A stretch of 11,077 nucleotides of DNA, from NCBI GenBank assembly GCA_030430125.1, contig JAUIGA010000072.1, forward strand, positions 1 through 11,077, in the 5' to 3' direction. The position numbers were made by a program, and so were the translations under genes. Source of the DNA: Chloroflexia bacterium (lineage in GTDB: Bacteria; Chloroflexota; Chloroflexia; Thermomicrobiales; UBA6265). The notes beneath the pieces were generated by a model that was not told where the DNA came from, did no database searches, and saw only the letters and a list, made by a program, of their open reading frames with translations. Positions 1-5,286 of the stretch are shown here, piece by piece (positions within the stretch are counted from its first letter, which is position 1; every line of letters starts with the position of its first letter).

Positions 1-258
1 CGTCCCCACCGCGATGAAGATGATCTGCGCGCCGTCGATCCCCTCGGCGGGATCGGTCGTGAACGTCAGGCGGCCGGCAGCGGTGTTCTGCTCCACAATC
101 TCGTCGAGACCGGGCTCGTAGATGGGAATCACGCCGTTGCGCAATCCCTCGATCTTCGCTTCGTCGATGTCGACGCAGCAGACGTTGTTCCCGCTCTCGG
201 CAAAACAGGCGCCGGTGACCAGTCCTGCATAGCCGGTACCGAAGATGGTCAGGTTCAT
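1..258 (-). CDS. UDP-glucose/GDP-mannose dehydrogenase family protein, N-terminal 86 residues (partial)
   Basis: Only the first 86 codons are in the window; the gene continues past the left edge. The family oxidises a nucleotide-sugar hydroxymethyl group twice with NAD to give the uronic acid (for example UDP-glucuronate) for surface polysaccharides, in the cytoplasm. The translation opens MNLTIFGTGYAGLVTGACFA: the Rossmann dinucleotide-binding motif G7-x-G9-x-x-G12 at the end of the first strand, an acidic D30 at the end of the second strand (CCVDID) for the NAD ribose, then the family-typical YEPGLDEIV segment near residues 48-56 and an FIAVGT strand at the window edge. ATG at 258 is preceded by AGGGG (269-273) at 10 nt. 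UDP-glucose, UDP-ManNAc and GDP-mannose enzymes cannot be told apart from this fragment; the UDP-glucose 6-dehydrogenase type is the most likely. Confidence 0.92.
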   Translation of the reverse strand, partial: MNLTIFGTGYAGLVTGACFAESGNNVCCVDIDEAKIEGLRNGVIPIYEPGLDEIVEQNTAAGRLTFTTDPAEGIDGAQIIFIAVGT

Positions 259-365
259 GCGTGTCTCGCCCCTGTGAAGATGCGTGCCGGATCCGCCCTG
301 CGTGTCGGTACGGAGCGCGACGACACCAACTGTACATGTCAAGGTACCAAATCGCCGGCATATAC

Positions 366-399
366 GGCACCCCGGCCCATACGCGGGAACCGGGGTGCC
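366..399 (-). terminator. Perfect 10-bp stem-loop between the FAH gene and the dehydrogenase gene
   Basis: GGCACCCCGG (366-375) is the exact reverse complement of CCGGGGTGCC (390-399), with a 14-nt loop. It lies 40 nt past the stop of the minus-strand gene ending at 439 and upstream of the one starting at 258, so it probably ends or attenuates transcription between them. No U-run follows on the minus strand, so it is not a classical intrinsic terminator. A TTGACA hexamer (minus strand, 337-342) lies just downstream and could be a -35 for the dehydrogenase gene, but I see no matching -10. Confidence 0.5.
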
Positions 400-438
400 T
401 GGACGAATTGCCCGTGTCGATCGGGTGAGGGGCGAGCG

Positions 439-1206
439 CTAGTCCCGGTTCTTCACCGGATTGCTGAGCACACCGACCCCGCCGACCTCGATCTCGATGG
501 TGTCGCCATCCTTCATCGGCCCGACGCCGTGCGGCGTGCCGGTCATGATGATGTCGCCGGGGTTGAGCGTCATCACATCGCTCAGGTACTGGATCAGGAA
601 CGGCACGCTGAAGATCAGGCCGCTGGTGTTGTCCGACTGTCTCACTTCACCGTTGAGGCGCGACTCAACCTTGACGTTGCCGGGGTCGAGCTCGGTTTCG
701 ATGCACGGACCCAGCGGCAGGTAGGTGTTGTATCCCTTGCCGCGAATCCACTGCTGCCCGGCGAACTGCTGCACCCGGTCGGAGACGTCGTTGCCGCAGG
801 TGTAGCCAAGCACGTAGTCGAGCGCATCGGCCTCGCTGACGCGGTGCGCCGTCTTGCCGATCACGATCACGAGCTCGGCTTCGTAGTCGATGTTGTTTTC
901 GGGGTAGGCGAGCTCGATCGCCTGACCCGGTCCGATCACCGCCGATTGCGGCTTCATGAACACCACTGGCTCCGTCGGCACCTCGCGGGTCGGGTCGTTC
1001 TCCTTGACGTGCAGCAGGTAGTTGAGCCCGATGGCGACGACCTTCCCCGGCTCGATCGGGGCGAGCAGCGCGACGTCGTCGACGCCGCTGACCGCCTCGC
1101 CCTTCGTCAACCCGGCGAAGACATTACCGCTGGCGGCGTACACCGTTCCGTCCTCAAGAATGCCGAACGCGGCGTCACCCTCGGTCTGATAGCGAACAAT
1201 CTTCAT
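439..1206 (-). CDS. Fumarylacetoacetate hydrolase (FAH) family protein
   Basis: A 255-residue enzyme of the usual length for bacterial FAHD-type proteins: a short N-terminal domain (about 1-50), then the FAH fold (about 55-251). The family splits or decarboxylates 2-oxo/4-oxo dicarboxylic acids with a divalent metal (acylpyruvate hydrolase, oxaloacetate decarboxylase, homoprotocatechuate-pathway isomerase/decarboxylase). The three metal ligands are visible as E109 and E111 (DYEAELVIVIG) and D140 (GNDVSDR). H66 and E69 (NYLLHVKE) match the lid dyad of FAHD1, and K157 matches its catalytic lysine. Residue 160 is Asn (RGKGYNTY) where many members have Asp. The C-terminal LNPGDIIMTGTPHGVGP signature is intact. 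ATG at 1206 has AAGGAG (1216-1221) 9 nt upstream. It is transcribed away from the kinase-like gene at 1396. The exact substrate cannot be read from the sequence. Confidence 0.93.
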   Translation of the reverse strand: MKIVRYQTEGDAAFGILEDGTVYAASGNVFAGLTKGEAVSGVDDVALLAPIEPGKVVAIGLNYLLHVKENDPTREVPTEPVVFMKPQSAVIGPGQAIELAYPENNIDYEAELVIVIGKTAHRVSEADALDYVLGYTCGNDVSDRVQQFAGQQWIRGKGYNTYLPLGPCIETELDPGNVKVESRLNGEVRQSDNTSGLIFSVPFLIQYLSDVMTLNPGDIIMTGTPHGVGPMKDGDTIEIEVGGVGVLSNPVKNRD

Positions 1207-1274
1207 GGGTTGTGGAGCTCCTTCCCCGCGGGATTGGTCGAATGGCGCACGTTGACGGCGCCTCGTGGCAAGAC

Positions 1275-1340
1275 ATCCGCACGATTGTATACGGATTGCC
1301 TGATCAGCGCGACCATCGAGCTGGCGGCGAACGGTACACT
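1275..1340. promoter_or_regulatory. Divergent promoter region between the FAH gene and the kinase-like gene
   Basis: On the minus strand TACAAT (plus 1284-1289) is a good -10 for the FAH gene, giving a leader of about 70 nt, but no clear -35 stands 16-18 bp upstream. On the plus strand TACACT (1335-1340) is a possible -10 for the gene at 1396, again without a good -35. Around the minus -10, ATCCG (1275-1279) and CGGAT (1292-1296) form an inverted repeat enclosing ATTGTATAC. TTGTATAC resembles one half of the TTGTNNACAA-like operators of FCD-type GntR regulators, so repressor control of the FAH gene is conceivable. No regulator gene lies nearby. This is weak evidence by eye. Confidence 0.3.
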
Positions 1341-1395
1341 AGCCGTGGATCGAGTCCGGTCCCCTGCCACCTGCGACCCACCCCGGACGGAGCCG

Positions 1396-2190
1396 ATGCC
1401 CGACCTGCACCTGCGCCTGGACAGCGACACCGACGACAGTGCATCGACCGGCCGGACAGTGCCGGTCCTCGATGTCTGCGAAGCGATCCAACTTCTGGAG
1501 CACGCCGAGATCACCAGCGAAGCGCTGGTGCCCTGGGGGTCGAACTACACCTTCGCCGTGGCGTTGCAGGATCCAGAATCGGGTGCGGTGGTGCAGTTTG
1601 GCATCTACAAGCCGGTTCGGGGCGAGCGGCCGCTGTGGGATTTCCCTCACGATACGCTCTATCAGCGGGAACGGGCGTCGTGGCTCCTGTCGGATCTGCT
1701 CGGCTGGGGCATCGTGCCGCCGACCGTGATCAGGGACGGACCGCACGGTGTCGGCAGCCTGCAGCTCTATGTCGAGCCGGGTGAGGAGATGGACCGCCGG
1801 CAGGCGCTGGAGTTCTGGGGCCGGTGCATCCCCGAAATGGAGCGAATGGTGGTGTTCGACATGATCGCGAACAACGCCGATCGCAAGTTGACCCACTGTC
1901 TCCTCGATATCCACGGCAACATCTGGGGCATCGATCATGGACTCACGTTCAATGTCGTGACCAAGCTGCGGACGGTGCTGTGGCAGTTCGTCGGGGATCC
2001 CGTGTCCATCGAGATCCTCGGGGATATCGCGCGGGTACGTGAGGATGAGGAAACGCTGCGCGATCGGTTTCGCGATGTGCTGGACGACACCGAGACCCAG
2101 GCCATGATCGACCGTATGGATGTCCTGCTGGCGACGGGCAGGCATCCGGAGCTCGATCCGAATCTCAACGTTCCGTATGGCTGGTGGTGA
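1396..2190 (+). CDS. SCO1664-family protein, PI3/PI4-kinase-like fold
   Basis: A 264-residue protein matching in length and motifs the conserved SCO1664 family, a group distantly related to phosphatidylinositol kinases and HipA-like kinases whose substrate is, to my knowledge, unproven. Visible kinase-like elements are YKP with K72 (possible nucleotide-binding lysine), ERMVVFDMIANNADRK (149-164) ending in the catalytic-loop-like N-A-D-R-K, H167, and WGIDHG with D180 in the place of the metal-binding DFG aspartate. There is no signal peptide or membrane segment. The open frame extends far upstream, but that part only mirrors the opposite-strand FAH gene. I take ATG 1396, with a GGACGGAG stretch at 1385-1392 and a -10-like TACACT at 1335; GTG 1345 is the alternative. 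The stop is 3 bp before the tandem-HD gene, so the two are probably cotranscribed. In actinobacteria the family commonly sits next to mshC; no mycothiol gene is seen here. Confidence 0.85.
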   Translation: MPDLHLRLDSDTDDSASTGRTVPVLDVCEAIQLLEHAEITSEALVPWGSNYTFAVALQDPESGAVVQFGIYKPVRGERPLWDFPHDTLYQRERASWLLSDLLGWGIVPPTVIRDGPHGVGSLQLYVEPGEEMDRRQALEFWGRCIPEMERMVVFDMIANNADRKLTHCLLDIHGNIWGIDHGLTFNVVTKLRTVLWQFVGDPVSIEILGDIARVREDEETLRDRFRDVLDDTETQAMIDRMDVLLATGRHPELDPNLNVPYGWW

Positions 2191-2193
2191 TCG

Positions 2194-3447
2194 ATGTTGG
2201 AGTTGAAGGACCGATTGGCGTTCCTGCGGGCGACTGACTGCCTGAAAGAGCTGCGGCGGGCGAACTGGATCTACTCGCGCCAGCGGCAGGAGACCGTCGC
2301 CGAGCACTCGTGGCACGCGCTGCTGCTGGCCATGCTCCTCGCCGACACCGCACCGGAGGGGATCGATCACGACCACGTTCGCGATCTCCTCGTCGTCCAC
2401 GACCTGGTCGAGGTCTACGCCGGCGACACGCCAATCTGGGACGATGCCGCACGACACGACGAAGCCGCCCGCGAGATTGCCGCTGGCGCACGACTGATGG
2501 CGTTGCTTCCGGACGAGGTCGCGCCGCGGTTCGACCCTCTCTGGCGCGAGTTCCAGGCCCAGGAGAGTGAGGAAGCCCGGTTCGCCCGCGCCATCGACAC
2601 CCTGCATCCTCCGCTGATGTCCTGGTCCGACGGAGGGAATGGCCACTCCAACGGCTCCATCACCCCGGCGAGGCTGATCGAGCGAAAGCGTCCCACGATC
2701 GAGGAATATCCGGCGCTGTGGGATTTGCTGTTGTGGACGGTGCAGGGTACCGTCGATCGAGGTGTGCTTCCCGCTGACGACGCGATTCGCCGGCGCTCGG
2801 ATAGTGACCCGTCCAGGCCGGACGCCGCCGGGTGCAGCCACGACCGGATCGAGTTCCTGCTGGCGACCGACCGCCTGAAAGAGGAGCGGCGAGCGAACCT
2901 CATCCTGTCGCAGCCGCGGCGGGAAACCGTCGCGGAGCACTGCTGGCACGTGTCGTTGCTGGAGCTGCTGTTCGCGGACTGCGCACCGGCCGGAACAGAT
3001 CGGAACCGGGTGGCCGACCTGCTGATCGTGCACGACCTCGTCGAGGTCTATGCCGGAGACACGTCGATCGACGATCTTGCTGGCCAGCGAACCGTCTTCG
3101 AGCGGGAGGCGAACGCGGCGCAACAACTGCTGGCATTGCTGCCACCTTCGTCGCGCGTGCGGTTCGCGCAGCTGATCGATGAGTTTCAGGCGCAGGAGAC
3201 GCGGGAAGCGCGCTACGCGCGCGCGTTGGATACCCTGCACCCGACCATGCTCACCTGGATCGAGGGTGCTCACGTCCACCCCGATCACGAGAACGCTCCT
3301 GCTAGTGCGTCGGTCGTCCTCGAGCGCAAGCGCCAGATGCTGGAGGGCTATCCGGAGTTGTGGTCGTTGCTCCTCGACATCGTACAGGGCGCCGTTGATC
3401 GCGGCGTACTACCACAGGATGAGCGGTTTCCGCGAAGCCAACGATGA
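2194..3447 (+). CDS. Tandem HD-domain protein, two YfbR/HDDC2-like phosphohydrolase domains in one chain
   Basis: A 417-residue protein made of two full HD domains (about 7-196 and 218-408) joined by a polar linker rich in R, D and S (about 197-216). HDDC2 and YfbR proteins, which act on nucleoside 5'-monophosphates, have one such domain in about 190-200 residues. Both copies keep the metal/catalytic set at an offset of 211: H38/H249 (ETVAEH), H69-D70/H280-D281 (VHDLVEVYAGDT), E73/E284, D78/D289 and D135/D346 (DTLHP). By eye the copies are about two-thirds identical over their first 78 residues, which points to internal duplication rather than fusion of distant paralogues. The start lies 3 bp after the kinase-like gene's stop with no strong ribosome site, so translation may be coupled. 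It is predicted cytoplasmic. A metal-dependent 5'-nucleotidase or related phosphohydrolase is the best functional guess; the substrate is unknown. Confidence 0.88.
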   Translation: MLELKDRLAFLRATDCLKELRRANWIYSRQRQETVAEHSWHALLLAMLLADTAPEGIDHDHVRDLLVVHDLVEVYAGDTPIWDDAARHDEAAREIAAGARLMALLPDEVAPRFDPLWREFQAQESEEARFARAIDTLHPPLMSWSDGGNGHSNGSITPARLIERKRPTIEEYPALWDLLLWTVQGTVDRGVLPADDAIRRRSDSDPSRPDAAGCSHDRIEFLLATDRLKEERRANLILSQPRRETVAEHCWHVSLLELLFADCAPAGTDRNRVADLLIVHDLVEVYAGDTSIDDLAGQRTVFEREANAAQQLLALLPPSSRVRFAQLIDEFQAQETREARYARALDTLHPTMLTWIEGAHVHPDHENAPASASVVLERKRQMLEGYPELWSLLLDIVQGAVDRGVLPQDERFPRSQR

Positions 3448-3471
3448 GTCGACACATCGCCGTGCCCTGCG

Positions 3472-3536
3472 GTAGCGGCGACTTGGCGGCGCCCCCAACC
3501 GGCGCGGGAGACGGCGCCGAAGCCGCCAATGTCGCC
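3472..3536 (-). repeat. Palindromic repeat, copy 1 (inverted relative to copies 2 and 3)
   Basis: GGCGACTTGGCGGC (3477-3490) pairs with GCCGCCAATGTCGCC (3522-3536) with one extra base, starting about 30 nt after the tandem-HD stop. Read on the minus strand it starts GGCGACATTGGCGGC and ends with AAGTCGCCGCTAC, matching the ends of copies 2 and 3 (GGCGACATTGCCCGC and AAGTGCGCCGCTAC). The loop between the arms is unrelated. It may also act as a hairpin terminator for the HD gene, though no T-run follows. Confidence 0.65.
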
Positions 3537-3563
3537 TAACGTCGGCAGCATTCAGCGCAGCAA

Positions 3564-3630
3564 GGCGACATTGCCCGCTGCTCAACCAGTTTCCAACGAA
3601 TATTGGGTGCGCGGGCAGGTGCGCCTCTAC
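3564..3630 (+). repeat. Palindromic repeat, copy 2
   Basis: A 67-bp unit starting GGCGACATTGCCCGCT (3564-3579) and ending in TTGGGTGCGCGGGCA, then GTGCGCC and CTAC (3630). Both ends recur in copy 3 exactly 110 bp downstream, with the middle about 20 bp diverged. The ends are inverted repeats of each other (TTGCCCGC against GCGGGCA), so the unit folds as an imperfect hairpin, like REP elements. I see no gene in 3448-3774; this stretch holds only these repeats and about 40 bp of unassigned sequence between each pair. Confidence 0.75.
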
Positions 3631-3673
3631 CACCCACTGTGAAACCCTTTCTCGGAGACCTGACCGATTGGCG

Positions 3674-3740
3674 GGCGACATTGCCCGCTTCGCACCCTGT
3701 TTTCATCAAACGTTGGGTGCGCGGGCAAGTGCGCCGCTAC
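3674..3740 (+). repeat. Palindromic repeat, copy 3
   Basis: Direct repeat of the 3564-3630 unit at an offset of 110 bp. The first 16 bases are identical, as is TTGGGTGCGCGGGCA near the right end. TTGCCCGC (3681-3688 region) and GCGGGCAA (3721-3728 region) form a perfect 8-bp stem. It ends 35 bp before the stop codon of the minus-strand gene at 3775, so it lies between two convergent genes. Confidence 0.75.
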
Positions 3741-3774
3741 GCCGGCCTCGGACACCCTCTCGCCTTGCCCCGGA

Positions 3775-5085
3775 TCAGGACCAGAGCCGGTGGTGATCGG
3801 TCACATGGTCCCACTCGGGGGTCGGCTCAAAGAAGCCCGTATCCCACGGCACGAGGTGCTCCTGCACGACGTCGAGATTGAGCTCGAAGCCCAGCCCCGG
3901 CGCATCGGGCACCGGGATGTGGCCATCCTGGATGATCGGCTTCGGCACACCGTCGATGAAGTCGCTCCAGTACGGCACCTTGCTGAAGTGATGCTCCAGG
4001 GCGATGAAGTTCTCGGTGGCCGCCGCGCAATGGACGCTGGCCATCGTGCTGACCGGCGTGCCCGCCATGTGCAGGGCCATGCTGACGCCGCGTTCCTGCG
4101 CGTAGTCGCCGACCTTCTTCGTCTCCATGATGCCGCCGCTGGTGGCGAGGTCCGGATGGATGATATTCACGGCGCGGGCGTCCAGCAGCGGCTTGAATCC
4201 ATCGAGGAGGTAGATGTCTTCCCCGGTACAGACGGGGGTGTTCAGTGTCCGCTCCAGCTGGACCCACTGGTCGGTGTATTGCCATGGCACGAGATCTTCA
4301 AGCCAGGCGAGGTTGTAGGGTTCGAGCGCCTCGCCCAGCCGGATGCAATCGTCGATGCCGATGTGCCCGAAGTGGTCGGCGGCGATCGGCACCTTGTCCC
4401 CGACGATGGCGCGGACCTCGGCCACGTATTCGCAGATGAGGTCGATTCCCTTCGGCGTCAGGCGGACGTGCGTGAACGGGTGCATCACCTGGGTGCTGTT
4501 GTAGCGGTCCATCGCGGCGTCGTCGGTATCGCCCGGGAGCATCCCCTGGGGCCAGCTGAGAGCGCCCTCGACCCCGATCAACGGCTGCACGCCGACATCC
4601 ATCTTGAGCATTGTCCAGCCCTGCTCGACCTTCCGGAGCAGCTCGCGACCCATCGCTTCGCCGGTGGGCTCGTTTGGGGTATCGCAGTACATGCGGATGC
4701 GGTCTCGGAACCTGCCGCCGACCAGCGCGTGGGCGGGCACGCCGTAGGCCTTGCCGGCGAGGTCCATCAGCGCCATCTCGACGCCGCAGACACCGCCGCC
4801 CTGCCGGCCGTGGTGGCCAAACTGCTTGACGCGCCGAAACAGCTTGTCGAGGTTGCAAGGGTTCTCGCCCAGCAGGAGGTGCTTGAGCATGAGAGCGTAG
4901 GTCTTGCTGGCGAAGTCTCGTACCTCGCCGTAGCCGCTCACGCCCTGGTTGGTATCGATGCGGACGAGGGTGAAGTGCCACTGATCCCATCCGACCGTGG
5001 CCGTGCGGAGATCGGTGATCCTGAGCTCGCTCGGCCGCGATGCGGTGCTGACACGATCCTCTGGGCGTTCCTGGATATCCGTCAT
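3775..5085 (-). CDS. Mandelate racemase/muconate lactonizing enzyme family protein (enolase superfamily)
   Basis: A 436-residue enolase-superfamily enzyme with a capping domain (about 21-140) and a TIM-barrel domain (about 150-400). The superfamily abstracts the proton alpha to a carboxylate with Mg2+ bound by three acidic residues. These are visible as D237 (AADHFG), E263 (WLEDLVPW) and E289 (CTGED). D312 (HPDLATSGG) and H339 (ALHMAGTP) form the His-Asp base dyad of the mandelate racemase subgroup. The second-strand motif is K161-M-D163, not the K-x-K of mandelate racemase itself, so a sugar-acid dehydratase is more likely than a racemase; I cannot name the substrate. ALMDLAGKAYGVPAHALVGG (106-124 region) is the conserved cap/barrel junction. 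ATG 5085 has GGAGAGG (5091-5097) 5 nt upstream. The gene is single and divergent from the mutase gene. Confidence 0.9.
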   Translation of the reverse strand: MTDIQERPEDRVSTASRPSELRITDLRTATVGWDQWHFTLVRIDTNQGVSGYGEVRDFASKTYALMLKHLLLGENPCNLDKLFRRVKQFGHHGRQGGGVCGVEMALMDLAGKAYGVPAHALVGGRFRDRIRMYCDTPNEPTGEAMGRELLRKVEQGWTMLKMDVGVQPLIGVEGALSWPQGMLPGDTDDAAMDRYNSTQVMHPFTHVRLTPKGIDLICEYVAEVRAIVGDKVPIAADHFGHIGIDDCIRLGEALEPYNLAWLEDLVPWQYTDQWVQLERTLNTPVCTGEDIYLLDGFKPLLDARAVNIIHPDLATSGGIMETKKVGDYAQERGVSMALHMAGTPVSTMASVHCAAATENFIALEHHFSKVPYWSDFIDGVPKPIIQDGHIPVPDAPGLGFELNLDVVQEHLVPWDTGFFEPTPEWDHVTDHHRLWS

Positions 5086-5107
5086 GCGATCCTCTCCGTC
5101 GTTCCCG

Positions 5108-5130
5108 TGCCCGGTTGCCGATACCGGGCA
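5108..5130 (-). promoter_or_regulatory. 8-bp perfect hairpin just upstream of the enolase-superfamily gene
   Basis: TGCCCGGT (5108-5115) and ACCGGGCA (5123-5130) pair perfectly around a 7-nt loop, 10 nt upstream of the GGAGAGG ribosome site. On the minus-strand mRNA it would sit in the 5' UTR; as DNA it could be an operator. I see no convincing promoter in 5086-5286 on either strand. Confidence 0.35.
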
Positions 5131-5286
5131 TCGTCACCGGAATCGCCGGAGGAGGCAAGAGCATGTGGATTCGGGCGGCATAGCCGGATCCTTCGATCGC
5201 CGGTGCACGTAGTGCGAGCGGCGCACACCCCGTGGAACTGGCACAATTCCCGGAGCGCAGCCGCACCTGTCCGGCGAGGAGACCCC

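Noticed and set aside
337..342. TTGACA (minus strand) as promoter of the dehydrogenase gene
   Set aside because: No acceptable -10 at 15-19 bp downstream, so it is only mentioned in the intergenic entry.
274..1395. 374-residue upstream extension of the kinase-like protein
   Set aside because: It is antisense to the FAH gene, and the family has about 260 residues, which fits ATG 1396.
1339..3288. 649-codon ORF on the minus strand
   Set aside because: It lies antisense to the SCO1664-family and tandem-HD genes, is rich in R, Q and P, has no recognisable domain, and is a by-product of high-GC codon use in the real genes.
2830..3447. Second HD domain as a separate gene
   Set aside because: The frame is continuous with no stop or ribosome site in the linker; one 417-residue protein is simpler.
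3564..3740. Possible CRISPR array (similar units 110 bp apart)
   Set aside because: Only two direct copies, 67 bp long with diverged centres and wrong spacing; the palindromic ends fit a REP-like element better.
3603..3881. Small ORF across repeat copy 3
   Set aside because: The repeat copies are in different reading frames (offset 110 bp) and the ORF runs antisense into the enolase-superfamily gene; no ribosome site is seen.
5239..5254. Sigma-54-like TGGCAC upstream of the mutase gene
   Set aside because: The second half (TTGCW) is absent at the required spacing; CCGGA is found instead.
3790..5286. 499-residue N-terminal extension of the mutase frame
   Set aside because: It mirrors the minus-strand enolase-superfamily gene; a strong GAGGAG site and a family-like N-terminus place the start at 5287.
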